Positions 55,361 through 64,000 of a stretch of DNA of 64,000 nucleotides are shown here, piece after piece. The stretch lies in the IMG/VR virus record IMGVR_UViG_3300037225_000932, positions 1 to 64,000 of that record; one strand, 5' to 3'. A program made the translations under genes and the position numbers. The notes under the pieces are model-generated. The model did no database searches. It was not told where the DNA came from and was given only the letters and a program-made list of their open reading frames with translations. Source of the stretch: a virus. Position 1 is the first letter of the stretch. Each line of letters starts with the position of its first letter.

Positions 55361-57916
55361 ATGGATACAATTTTTCTTAACACTTTTTCGGAAGAGATTT
55401 GGACTGAAAACTATAGAGACACTAATGATAATACTGTTGATGAATCTTTTATGAGAGTAGCAAAATCTATGTCATCAGTAGAAATTAATGAAAAAAAAAG
55501 AAAAGAATGGGAAGATAATTTCTATGATATGTTATCTGATTTCAAAGCGACTGCTGGAGGAAGAATATATGCTAATGCCGGAACTGACTGGAAGGGGGTC
55601 ACGTTAATAAATTGTTTTACTGGCCCTAAACCAAAAAAAGACCAAGACTCAATAGAGGGCATATTAGAAACTTTACTATTTCAAACTAAAACCTTAAAAT
55701 CTGAAGGTGGATGGGGAATGAATTTTTCTTTTATAAGACCAAGAAATTCCTTTATATATGGTATTGGAGTTGAATCTCCTGGCTCTGTAAAATATATGGA
55801 ACTATTTGATAAAAGTTCTGATATAATTACTGCTGGGTCAGGAAGAAAAAGCGATAATAAAAAAGCAAAAAAGAAAATACGTAAGGGAGCAATGATGGGA
55901 GTCCTGGATGTTTGGCATCCAGACATAGAAGAATTTGTTAAAGCAAAACAGTCTGGAGAAAAATTAACCAAGTTTAATATATCAGTAAATTGTTCTAATG
56001 TTTTTATGAATAAAGTTATTAAAATTAAAGAACTTGAAGAACAAAAGGCTAAAGAAGAAGAAATAAAAAAATATGATGATTGGGATCTAATTTTTCCAGA
56101 AACAAGATTTGAAAAATATAAAGAAGAATGGGATGGGGATGTAAAAAGTTGGACAGATATGGGATATCCAATTATAACATATAAAACTATTTCTGTAAGA
56201 TATCTTTGGAATTTAATTATCAAATCTACATACAATAGGGCAGAACCAGGTATTTTATTTTGTGATATAGCTAATAAAACTCACACTTGGTATTATGGAG
56301 GTAAAAAAAGTTATATATCTTATAGTAACCCCTGTGGAGAACAGGTTATGCCACCTGGATCAATATGTGATTTAGGATCTTTAAATCTTGTAAAAATGTT
56401 AAATAAAGATAAAAGCGGATTTGATATTAAAAAAATAGAAAAATACACGAAATATCTTGTTAGATTTTTAGACAATGTAAATGATTATACTAAAACTCCA
56501 TTAAAAGAATATGATGAAGCTATAAGAAGAAGAAGAATAGGTTTAGGAATTTTAGGATGGGGATCTACTCTTTATCTGTTAAAAATAAGATTTGCTTCAG
56601 ATAAGGCTGAAAAAATAAAAGAAGAATTAATGAAGACTATATGCTATTCTGCGATAGAAGCATCTATAGATTTAGCCGAAGAAAAAGGTATGTTTGATGG
56701 ATGTGATCCTCAAAAACATGCTGAGTCTGAATTTTTTAAACAAATAGATTGTCCTAAATATTTGTTAGACAAAATGAAGAAGTTTGGGATTAGAAACTCA
56801 TCGTTATTTAGTATTCAACCAACAGGTGGAACTGGTATTTTTGCTAATATGGTATCTGGAGGATGTGAACCGGTTTTTTCTCCAAATTATATTAGAACTA
56901 CTATAGTTCCACAAATACCCGAAGAGATAAAAGATGTTTGTCCTAATTTTTATTCTGGAGAATTTTTTGAAACCTCAATGTTTAAATTTGAAAAAGAAGG
57001 TGATGAAACAATATTAAAAGGCAAAGACAAAAACGGAACAATGTATAAAATAGATAAAAGTAGAGGACTAACTAAAGAGGTTGAGTGTAAAGACTATGGA
57101 TATAAAATATTAGAAGAATTAGGAGAATGGGATAAAAATGCTGATTGGGCTGTAACTTCATCTGAGCTAAATGTAGAAGATCACTTAAGAGATTTAAAGG
57201 GATTTGCTAAATATTTAGACGCATCAGCAAGTAAAACTATATCTGTTCCTAATAATTATCCTTTCTATAAATTTGAGAATGTATATCTTGATGCTTATAA
57301 AACTGGTTATATAAAAGGAGTTACAACTTATAGAGTAGGAACGATGGCTAATGTCCTTTCAAGTGAAGAGCAGTCAAAACAAACAGCTATAAAAAATCAA
57401 GCTACTAAACGTCCAAAATCTCTTTCTTGTGATATTCATCACGTAAAAGTCACTAAAAGATTAGATAAAGTTAGGACTTTTGAATATCTTGTTATAGTAG
57501 GATCTCTAAACGATAAACCTTATGAAATTTTTGCTTGTGAGAATGGACAACTAGATAAAAAATATATTAAAGGTCAAATAATTAAATTAGAAAGGGGTAA
57601 ATATGATTTAGTTCTTGAAGATGATACAAAAATACATAACATAACAAAAGAAACTTCTGAAATGGAAGATGTTGTAACCAGGATGGTATCATTAAACTTA
57701 AGGCACGGTATTGATATATCTTTTATTGTGCAACAGCTTGAAAAATCTGGAGATATAGGCTCATTTAACAAAGCAATAGTAAGAGCTCTCAAAAAATATA
57801 TCAAAGATGGAGTAGTTGTGACTGGGGAAACATGTCCCAATTGTAAGAGTGAAAATCTTGTTCGTTCTGAAGGTTGTGTAAAATGTCAAGATTGTGGAAA
57901 TAGTAAATGTGGTTGA
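55361..57916 (+). CDS. nrdJ: Adenosylcobalamin-dependent (class II) ribonucleotide reductase
   Basis: 851 residues. RNR landmarks in order: TAGGRIYANAGT, SEGGWGMNFSFIRPRNSFIY, GAMMGVLDVWHPDIEEFVKA, SNPCGEQVMPPGSICDLGSL (active-site Cys-Gly-Glu, about residue 321), SIQPTGGTGIFANMVSGGCE-PVFSP. The C-terminal ETCPNCKSENLVRSEGCVKC-QDC is the zinc-type tail that regenerates the active-site disulfide in class II enzymes. It reduces ribonucleotides to deoxyribonucleotides for phage DNA synthesis and needs B12 from the host. Next gene is dUTPase. Confidence 0.92.
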   Translation: MDTIFLNTFSEEIWTENYRDTNDNTVDESFMRVAKSMSSVEINEKKRKEWEDNFYDMLSDFKATAGGRIYANAGTDWKGVTLINCFTGPKPKKDQDSIEGILETLLFQTKTLKSEGGWGMNFSFIRPRNSFIYGIGVESPGSVKYMELFDKSSDIITAGSGRKSDNKKAKKKIRKGAMMGVLDVWHPDIEEFVKAKQSGEKLTKFNISVNCSNVFMNKVIKIKELEEQKAKEEEIKKYDDWDLIFPETRFEKYKEEWDGDVKSWTDMGYPIITYKTISVRYLWNLIIKSTYNRAEPGILFCDIANKTHTWYYGGKKSYISYSNPCGEQVMPPGSICDLGSLNLVKMLNKDKSGFDIKKIEKYTKYLVRFLDNVNDYTKTPLKEYDEAIRRRRIGLGILGWGSTLYLLKIRFASDKAEKIKEELMKTICYSAIEASIDLAEEKGMFDGCDPQKHAESEFFKQIDCPKYLLDKMKKFGIRNSSLFSIQPTGGTGIFANMVSGGCEPVFSPNYIRTTIVPQIPEEIKDVCPNFYSGEFFETSMFKFEKEGDETILKGKDKNGTMYKIDKSRGLTKEVECKDYGYKILEELGEWDKNADWAVTSSELNVEDHLRDLKGFAKYLDASASKTISVPNNYPFYKFENVYLDAYKTGYIKGVTTYRVGTMANVLSSEEQSKQTAIKNQATKRPKSLSCDIHHVKVTKRLDKVRTFEYLVIVGSLNDKPYEIFACENGQLDKKYIKGQIIKLERGKYDLVLEDDTKIHNITKETSEMEDVVTRMVSLNLRHGIDISFIVQQLEKSGDIGSFNKAIVRALKKYIKDGVVVTGETCPNCKSENLVRSEGCVKCQDCGNSKCG

Positions 57917-57929
57917 AAAGGAGAAAAAG

Positions 57930-58427
57930 ATGAGTGATTTAGTTTTAAAAGTAAAAAAAATACATCCAGAAGCACAATTGCCAAGAGCGGCACATATGTC
58001 TGATGCTGGATATGACTGTTTTGCTATTGATGATGGTATTCCAAAATACGATGATAAAACAGGAGTTTTGCTTTATGTTGAATATAAGACGGGTCTAGCT
58101 ATACAGCCTCCTAGTGGATATCATGTTGAATTGTTTCCAAGGTCAAGTATTACAAAAACCGGATTTATTTTAGCCAACAGTGTGGGTGTTGTTGATGAAG
58201 GTTTCTCTGGAGAAATAGTGTTTAGATTTAAGACTCCAATATCTCCTAATAGGCAAATACAGGGATTTGGAGCAAATTTATACAATAAAATGGGTCCCAG
58301 ATACTATAAAGGAGAGAGAATAGGGCAGATGATTGTTAGGAAAACTCACAAATTATCAATTGTGGAAGTTAAAGAACTAGATAAGACAGAAAGAGGAGAG
58401 GGAGGTTTTGGATCTACTGGAAAATAA
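57930..58427 (+). CDS. dut: dUTP diphosphatase
   Basis: 165 residues from ATG 57930 with AAGGAG before it; a longer frame from 57894 would overlap the RNR stop and ignores this site. Motif 1 HMSDAGYDCFAID, motif 2 FPRSSITKTGF, motif 3 SVGVVDEGFSGEIVFR, motif 4 GERIGQMIV, motif 5 ERGEGGFGSTGK. Trimeric dUTPase fold, complete active site. It removes dUTP and yields dUMP for dTMP. Pairs functionally with RNR. Confidence 0.93.
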   Translation: MSDLVLKVKKIHPEAQLPRAAHMSDAGYDCFAIDDGIPKYDDKTGVLLYVEYKTGLAIQPPSGYHVELFPRSSITKTGFILANSVGVVDEGFSGEIVFRFKTPISPNRQIQGFGANLYNKMGPRYYKGERIGQMIVRKTHKLSIVEVKELDKTERGEGGFGSTGK

Positions 58428-58536
58428 ATTATATCTATATTTCTTAAAAGAAACATATTTAATAATAAAGGGAAAAATCATATTATTTCGAAATAACTAT
58501 AAGTATTAATGATGATTATTCATAAAGTTTATTAGT

Positions 58537-60450
58537 ATGTTTCCAGCAAAATATTTTACAAAAAAATATTATCTTGGTAAGTATTTTCCCCCAAACACTC
58601 AGGGTATTGTTGTTCCATCTGTTATAAATTTAACAAAAGATAATGTTTTATTTATATATAACACAAATAGTGTAGACAGCTATAATGTTGCTTTACATTA
58701 TCAAAATATTCACAAATTAAATGATGACCAATTAATATCTATAAACTGTTCTAATACAGAAATACTTTTAGATTATTCTCATTTCCAATCTGAAGTAGAA
58801 AATCCAATAAAAACTGCTATAAATAATTCCAACTATAATATTTATATCATAGTGTTAGGATATAATGTTCCTGGTGGTTTTTATGATAATATTGATATAA
58901 TTTCTTCAACCTCCAGAATATCAAGAATATTTCAAACATATAGCAAAAAAAAAGCAAATCCACTATATAATAGACAAATATCAAGAAGATATTTAACTAC
59001 TGATTATCCAAAAGTTATTATAGCATCAAGAATTGATGCTCCAACTGTAGATGATGCTAAAAATATGATAGGATATAGCAAGGAATACACTGATCAGCAT
59101 TATGTTAATGGAAGATTTTATTTTGATCCATTTTCTGACATATCAGGATATAATTCAGATGAATATTCTGTTGATCTATTAAGTTTTTATAATAATTTAC
59201 TTTTTGATTTAAGTCTAGAAGTGTCTTCTACTGTATTTCAAGATACATATATAGATGTTGTTACTCCTTATTTAAAACATGATTCTATATATTGGGGATG
59301 GCTTACAGATAGATCAGATATTACATTTTTTAAGAATACAGACACCTCAAGAGTCTTTTTTTATAATGCTGATTTCGATTCCTCTTTTACCGTTAGAAAT
59401 ACTTTAATAGGTAATTTTTCTCCATTAGCTATTAAATCAGGTTATATTTCGTTATCTGGATCTATGTCTTATCCTGGTTTTGATAGTTTTCTTAGACCTA
59501 CTCCATTTTTTGAATCAATAAATGATGGAGCTACTCTTGGAGAAGCTTTTCTTTTTGCTTGTCCATTTTTAGATTGGACGATAGCTCTATTTGGAGATCC
59601 TTTAATAAGAATTAATTTTCCTGTTAATTCAAATATAGCCAACTCTTCAGTTTTAAAAGATATTTCTTTAGACAATAAAGAAGATGCTTGGCTACAAATG
59701 AGTATTATTTTAGCAAAAGCTATGGCTAGATATATAAATTCTGAATATTCAGCATTTAATATAAGACAAACGATAATAGATAGTGTAGATGTTATGGAAG
59801 AGGTTAATTTGTTATATCAATCTCATAATTTAGTGTTAGATACAAATGAAAGTGTAAGAACTACAACTTTTAGTAAATTATGTTCATTACTTTTTAGTTT
59901 ACTGAAAAATGAGATTATGCCTCAATCTGAGATCGTAAATAATATCAAATTTATAGATATTAATTCTTATTTTGAATATAAAAATTATAAAATTAGTAAA
60001 TTATTATCTGATATTTGTTATCTTTCTCAGTCTGTTTCTAATGTCTCTAATGTTGATAATTCTTTTTTTGGAGTTTTTGGTATTCAAGATAAATATTTAT
60101 ATGATGAAGGTTATTGGGAATTTTTAACTCTTATAATTAATGAGATTGAAGATCAGGAATATTATCATTTTGAAATGGATATATCTGATAAAAACGATTT
60201 TTCTAATATATTATTATCATTAGACTCCTCTGTCAACCAGTCTAACTGGTTTTACGAATACAAAACAAACGAATATAAAAGTTTACCATCAAGCGGTATA
60301 TCTTCAGCATATGCTGGATTCAATATTAAATACATAAGTAAAATGTCAGAATATCTTCAAAGAGGAATAGTTTATTATTACAGAATAAGACAGAAAACAA
60401 ATTCTATAAAATATAGTTATATTATTTCAGAACAGGTTATATACACATGA
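58537..60450 (+). CDS. TIGR03790-like caspase-fold protein with structural N-terminus
   Basis: 637 residues. The N-terminus MFPAKYFTKKYYLGKYFPP resembles the short FxxxYFxxxYWPP peptides of phage head/tail proteins. Then VLFIYNTNSVDSYNVALHYQ and YIIVLGYNVPGG, and later SYPGFDSFLRPTPFFESIND-GATLGEAFLFACP with IALFGDPLIRINFP, the closing GDPL of TIGR03790/gingipain-like caspase-fold proteins. The catalytic His and Cys are not confidently located. The last 250 residues are a separate region with coil and strands. Next to the terminase, so possibly a virion component or maturation protease. TIGR03790 assignment is from memory of the family pattern. Confidence 0.6.
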   Translation: MFPAKYFTKKYYLGKYFPPNTQGIVVPSVINLTKDNVLFIYNTNSVDSYNVALHYQNIHKLNDDQLISINCSNTEILLDYSHFQSEVENPIKTAINNSNYNIYIIVLGYNVPGGFYDNIDIISSTSRISRIFQTYSKKKANPLYNRQISRRYLTTDYPKVIIASRIDAPTVDDAKNMIGYSKEYTDQHYVNGRFYFDPFSDISGYNSDEYSVDLLSFYNNLLFDLSLEVSSTVFQDTYIDVVTPYLKHDSIYWGWLTDRSDITFFKNTDTSRVFFYNADFDSSFTVRNTLIGNFSPLAIKSGYISLSGSMSYPGFDSFLRPTPFFESINDGATLGEAFLFACPFLDWTIALFGDPLIRINFPVNSNIANSSVLKDISLDNKEDAWLQMSIILAKAMARYINSEYSAFNIRQTIIDSVDVMEEVNLLYQSHNLVLDTNESVRTTTFSKLCSLLFSLLKNEIMPQSEIVNNIKFIDINSYFEYKNYKISKLLSDICYLSQSVSNVSNVDNSFFGVFGIQDKYLYDEGYWEFLTLIINEIEDQEYYHFEMDISDKNDFSNILLSLDSSVNQSNWFYEYKTNEYKSLPSSGISSAYAGFNIKYISKMSEYLQRGIVYYYRIRQKTNSIKYSYIISEQVIYT

Positions 60451-60824
60451 GCATTTCTTCTTTAGACTATAAAAGTATATCAGACAATATCTCTGATTTT
60501 ATAGATCAATACATAAATATGTATAATGATCTAAATAATATATTATCTTTAAATAATTCAATATCATCTAGTCTAATGAATTCATATACATATGCTATTG
60601 AAAATCAAACCAATCTAATGTTATTAGATATAAAAACTAATAACACAATATTGTATTCAGAAGATTTAAAATCTTTAGGTAATTCTTTACAAAATCATAT
60701 TATAAACTATTATGGAGATATTAATTCTTTTTTGAATAATAATTCGCTAAAAGTCAAACAGACTTTTGCTGATTTTTCTAATAGTTTAGGATATGAAATA
60801 GACCCATCAAATATAGAAATATAA
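60447..60824 (+). CDS. Hypothetical helical protein
   Basis: 125 residues, ATG overlapping the previous stop (ATGA). Helical, Asn/Ser/Leu-rich (DNISDFIDQYINMYNDLNNI, IKTNNTILYSEDLKSLGN). Between the caspase-fold gene and the large terminase, the usual position of a small terminase or head-completion protein, but it shows no helix-turn-helix motif to support that. Family not recognised. Confidence 0.6.
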   Translation: MSISSLDYKSISDNISDFIDQYINMYNDLNNILSLNNSISSSLMNSYTYAIENQTNLMLLDIKTNNTILYSEDLKSLGNSLQNHIINYYGDINSFLNNNSLKVKQTFADFSNSLGYEIDPSNIEI

Positions 60825-60827
60825 AAA

Positions 60828-62705
60828 ATGGCAAAAAAATATACTACATTTTCTTCTATAATTAATAAAGCAAAAGATGAAATATCTTCTCAGTTTACAT
60901 CAAAACATAAAATACCAGATATTATAACTTTTTGTTATGATCCTGAATATTTAAATTTTTCCGGTCAAAATATAAAACTTAAACCATTTCAACAAATAAT
61001 GTTAAAAGTTATGTATAGAGGATCTGTTGGAAATGAAAATATAAAACTAACAGATGAAGAAATAGAATTATGTAAAAAAAACGGATTAGACTGTGTAGAT
61101 AATGGAAATGTTATTGGAAAATATAATTCCGGAGAAATTTTTAGAGAGTTAGTTTTAGTCTGGGGACGCAGGAGCGGTAAAGATTTTAAAATTTCTATTA
61201 TAGCGGCTTATGAGGCCATGAAACTTATAGAATGCGAAGGAGGAGACCCTTATGCTATTTATGGAATATCAAATGCTAACCCTATATCAATTTTAACGGT
61301 AGCTAACTCTAAAGATCAATCAGAAACAGCATTTAAAGAAATAAAACATAAAATATTAGATAGCAAATATTTTATGGACAAAATTGGACCAGATGGCATT
61401 GAAACACAAAGAATTTTTCTTCTTACTCCAAAAGATAGATTAGAAAATGAAAGATTTTTATCAAAAGGGTTTCCTTTAAAAAAAGGATCTATAGTTGTAG
61501 AAGTGGGTCATAGCAATTCAGACACATTACGCGGTAAACAGGTTTTCATTTTAATATTAGACGAAGTAGCAATGTATAAACAAACTGGAGGATCATCTTC
61601 TGGGGAACAAATATATACAGCATTATCTCCTACTCTTAACACTTTCAAAAAAAGAATTACTACTATAGATACAGATGGGAATATCATAAAAAATGAAAAT
61701 GGAGAAGATGTTTATACGATGGTTTATGATAGTAAAATAATAAGTATTTCTTCTCCACGAGGAGAAGAGGGCATTTTTTATAGGTTGTTTATTGAGGCCG
61801 ATAAGGTAAAAGAAAGATTAGCTTGCCGTCTTCCAACCTGGATAGTCGATCCAGACAACAGTGAAGAACGTTTAAGGGAAACAAATTCTCACTTAACAGA
61901 AGAACAATTTTTAATGGAGTTTGGAGCGGAATTCAGTGGAACTGGTGGAGAAAGTTTTTTCCCAAGACAAAAGGTAGAAGACTGTTTTACTCCAGGTTTT
62001 AATTTTAAAGAATGTGGAAAACCTGGTGAAATATATTTTGCTCATTTAGATCCAGCAACTTCCAGTCATAATTATGCTATAGTTATTCTTCATAAAAAAA
62101 TGTTTATGAACCAACAAACTAAACAAAACGATTTTTATATAGAAGTGGATCATATAAAATATTGGCACCCATTACCTGATAAACCTATTGATATAGACGT
62201 TGTAGATGATTATATTATGGGTCTAAAAAGAATGTTTTATTTAGGAATGGTTACTTATGATCAGTGGAATTCTGATAGAAGCATAAAAAGACTTAAACAA
62301 AATGGTATTCCAGCTAAAATGACAAGATTTACAAGAAGATATAAAATGATTATATATGATGAATTATATAATCTTATTATAGCTGGAAGATTAAAAATAC
62401 CAATTCATACTTTATTAAGAGGAGAGATGTTAAATATTCAAAGAAAATATATGCCTCCTGCTGGATATAAGGTTTATCCTAAAAGAGATGGAGACGTATA
62501 CACTGATGATATTCTGGATGCTCTGGCCGGAGCATGTTATAGTGCAATGCAGGTATCTTCTGTAAAATTGCCTTATGGTAAACTTATAAATACTGGCGTA
62601 ACTCCTACTTCAAATTCAAGAATGTGGCAAAGCATGAGTGGACCTATGGGTTTTGGCACTGGAGGACAGGTCGCTAACAGATTAGAAAAGAGAAACTTTA
62701 GATAA
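60828..62705 (+). CDS. terL: Terminase large subunit
   Basis: 625 residues. ATPase: Walker A VLVWGRRSGKDFKISIIAAY (about 112), Walker B VFILILDEVAMYKQTG (about 243), coupling motif ISISSPRGEEGIF. Nuclease domain (RNase H fold): EIYFAHLDPATSSHNYAIVI (first Asp, about 406), VTYDQWNSDRSIKRLKQNGI, and YTDDILDALAGACYSAM (last acidic pair, about 560). Cuts and pumps genomic DNA into proheads. Marks the start of the virion module to the right. Confidence 0.94.
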   Translation: MAKKYTTFSSIINKAKDEISSQFTSKHKIPDIITFCYDPEYLNFSGQNIKLKPFQQIMLKVMYRGSVGNENIKLTDEEIELCKKNGLDCVDNGNVIGKYNSGEIFRELVLVWGRRSGKDFKISIIAAYEAMKLIECEGGDPYAIYGISNANPISILTVANSKDQSETAFKEIKHKILDSKYFMDKIGPDGIETQRIFLLTPKDRLENERFLSKGFPLKKGSIVVEVGHSNSDTLRGKQVFILILDEVAMYKQTGGSSSGEQIYTALSPTLNTFKKRITTIDTDGNIIKNENGEDVYTMVYDSKIISISSPRGEEGIFYRLFIEADKVKERLACRLPTWIVDPDNSEERLRETNSHLTEEQFLMEFGAEFSGTGGESFFPRQKVEDCFTPGFNFKECGKPGEIYFAHLDPATSSHNYAIVILHKKMFMNQQTKQNDFYIEVDHIKYWHPLPDKPIDIDVVDDYIMGLKRMFYLGMVTYDQWNSDRSIKRLKQNGIPAKMTRFTRRYKMIIYDELYNLIIAGRLKIPIHTLLRGEMLNIQRKYMPPAGYKVYPKRDGDVYTDDILDALAGACYSAMQVSSVKLPYGKLINTGVTPTSNSRMWQSMSGPMGFGTGGQVANRLEKRNFR

Positions 62706-62783
62706 AATTAAAGGAAAATAGGAATAAAAAAAGTAGTAATAAATAAGTTAAAGTTTATATATCCATAAATAGTGGAGAAAAAA

Positions 62784-63593
62784 ATGTTCAATTTAAAGAA
62801 ACACGCAGATAGTGTAATAAAATCAAGAGAAAAAGAACTTGATGATTTTGATAAAAAATACGATCATAAGACTCCCGATTATAAGGGTAATTACACTGAA
62901 TTATTAGAAGAAGTAAGGAAAAACAGTAAAGGAGATGCTATTACAGAAAAACAATTAGACAATAATAGAGTAGCTAAAACTAATGAGGTTGTTATAGAGA
63001 AATCTATGGACAAGGCAGATAAAGGAATAAACGGGATGAAACACAGGATCAAGACAGAAGATAGTCCTGGTCCTCTTATGGATTATTCAATAAAAGCAGA
63101 TAAAGAATACGAAAAAGAGTTTAAAAAAATTCAAGGATCTATAGATAGAGATACTGATTTTTGGGATAAATTTGTAGGAGAACAATTATTAGGTGAGCCT
63201 ACTAAAATAGTAGATAATTCACAATATAGTCAACTTTTATCTAATTATGAAAACAGAAAAGATTTTGCTGAGCATAAAAAGGAAGTTAAGAAAAAAGCAT
63301 CAGTTTTAAAAGATGCTGATGCTATGATATATTACATTTATAGAAATGCCGCTCAAGAAAAAAGAGAAATAAATAAAAATGAAGAGCAAATGATACAAGA
63401 TATTAGTAGTGGAAAAATTAGATTATTAGCAGAAACTAAAGAAGAACCAATAGAAAAAGAGGAAGCAAGAGAACAAATGACTATAAAAGCAGACGATTTA
63501 GAACAACAATTTGAAGAAGAACAAGAAATAAAAAGAGATGAAGAGCAAGAAAGGAAAAGAAAAATTAAAGAACAAGAAAAACTGGAATCATAA
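62784..63593 (+). CDS. Hypothetical coiled-coil protein (head region)
   Basis: 269 residues from ATG 62784 (GGAG eight bases upstream; a GTG at 62772 in frame contains that site and is rejected). MFNLKKHADSVIKSREKELD, then charged helices and a highly acidic/basic C-terminal coiled coil (DLEQQFEEEQEIKRDEEQER). No family recognised. Position after the terminase suggests a scaffold or head protein. Its TAA overlaps the next ATG. Confidence 0.65.
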   Translation: MFNLKKHADSVIKSREKELDDFDKKYDHKTPDYKGNYTELLEEVRKNSKGDAITEKQLDNNRVAKTNEVVIEKSMDKADKGINGMKHRIKTEDSPGPLMDYSIKADKEYEKEFKKIQGSIDRDTDFWDKFVGEQLLGEPTKIVDNSQYSQLLSNYENRKDFAEHKKEVKKKASVLKDADAMIYYIYRNAAQEKREINKNEEQMIQDISSGKIRLLAETKEEPIEKEEAREQMTIKADDLEQQFEEEQEIKRDEEQERKRKIKEQEKLES

Positions 63594-64000
63594 TGGCTAA
63601 TTTTTATAAGAAAATGATAAAAGTTTCTTTTAGGGGTAACACTCCACGAATAAGTGACGAAGATGACGCCCTGACTGATCCGTATAAGTCTAAAAGCGTT
63701 AATAACGAGAGGGGCACATTTGAACTAAATACTCCAGGAGACCAATCTGCTACTGGATTCGGAACGGATTATTATACAGATCATAAACAGCCACCAAAGG
63801 GCATTTCAGAAATAGAAGATAGAGCACTAAGAGAACCTTATGGAACAGATTTTGATGGGAATGATCCAAACTTAAATGATAAATATCCACTTATGGAAGG
63901 AAGTTCTAACCTATTTGATGATGAAAGTCCTCTTAGTAGATCTGCTATAATTAGTAGAAAAGAAAATGGCATAGATAGAGATAACACTTCCGTTGGACCA
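63593..64000 (+). CDS. Putative head/portal-region protein (3' end outside window)
   Basis: Starts at ATG 63593 (TAATG overlap) and stays open to the window edge, 136 codons visible: MANFYKKMIKVSFRGNTPRI, then SDEDDALTDPYKSKS and disordered Asp/Gly/Pro-rich sequence. The opening NFYKKM resembles the NWYK tag. Location after the terminase fits a portal or another head protein, but no portal motif is visible in this N-terminal part. Confidence 0.6.
   Translation, partial: MANFYKKMIKVSFRGNTPRISDEDDALTDPYKSKSVNNERGTFELNTPGDQSATGFGTDYYTDHKQPPKGISEIEDRALREPYGTDFDGNDPNLNDKYPLMEGSSNLFDDESPLSRSAIISRKENGIDRDNTSVGP

Noticed and set aside
55681-56235. 184-codon minus-strand ORF
   Set aside because: Lies entirely inside the ribonucleotide reductase gene, whose conserved motifs are certain.
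1-64000. Genome-wide TAG reassignment
   Set aside because: At least four genes use TAG as their natural stop next to a following gene, and core genes (terminase, RNR, helicase, sigma) contain no in-frame TAG.
1-64000. CRISPR array
   Set aside because: No regularly spaced direct repeats were seen on either strand; the only repeats are gene duplications and simple AT tracts.

Overview
The window looks like one arm of a large, AT-rich tailed-phage genome (jumbo or 'huge' phage style), not a bacterial chromosome. Support: a large terminase (60.8 kb) leading into structural-type genes at the right edge, a FliA-like sigma factor, class II ribonucleotide reductase, dUTPase, a SNF2 helicase, an AAA+ ATPase, several free-standing HNH endonucleases, two TnpB genes, a tRNA set plus a tmRNA, and tightly packed genes with many ATGA/TAATG start-stop overlaps. 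Promoters resemble sigma70 consensus (TTGnnn-17-TATAAT) and ribosome-binding sites are AAGGAG-like. The host cannot be named from the sequence.

Layout. (1) 1-10.1 kb, minus strand: sugar and methyl-transfer genes, including a 1627-residue protein that chains several glycosyltransferase and methyltransferase domains, plus a subtilase-like protein that has lost its catalytic residues. (2) 10.2-20.5 kb: small genes, many sharing an N-terminal signature (M-N-W-Y-K-x-S-Q or M-K-I-I-K-T-A-K). One of them, a TOPRIM-domain gene, is split by a TnpB transposon. There are also a lipoprotein, a secreted coiled-coil protein, a kinase, a nucleotidyltransferase and a J-domain protein. (3) 20.7-26 kb: a pseudoknotted leader RNA before a papain-like protease, a B12-type radical SAM protein, tRNAs (Pro, Gln, two odd Glu), a split tRNA containing an HNH gene, and a tmRNA. 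(4) 26-28.1 kb: a DNA-glycosylase-like gene and a frameshifted RNA ligase. (5) 28.1-40 kb: a second glycan cluster with duplicated, N-terminally tagged glycosyltransferases and a radical SAM gene. (6) 40-47.4 kb: a second TnpB, a SpoU methyltransferase, aspartate decarboxylase PanD, and an amber-suppressor tRNA (CUA) followed by a peptidyl-tRNA-hydrolase-like gene with two in-frame TAG codons. (7) 47.5-64 kb: SNF2 helicase, sigma factor, AAA+, RNR, dUTPase, a caspase-fold (TIGR03790-like) protein, terminase and head genes.

How it fits together: translation-related functions (suppressor tRNA, recoded hydrolase, tmRNA, tRNAs, SpoU methylase, RNA ligase, kinase) form one theme. Surface or virion glycan synthesis forms another. 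Nucleotide supply, DNA handling and packaging form the third. The most unusual signals are the suppressor tRNA / TAG-containing gene pair, the shared N-terminal tag on unrelated enzymes, two tRNA-Glu genes that have lost both sides of the tRNA elbow contact, a phage tmRNA, and frameshifts located exactly in AT-dinucleotide runs.
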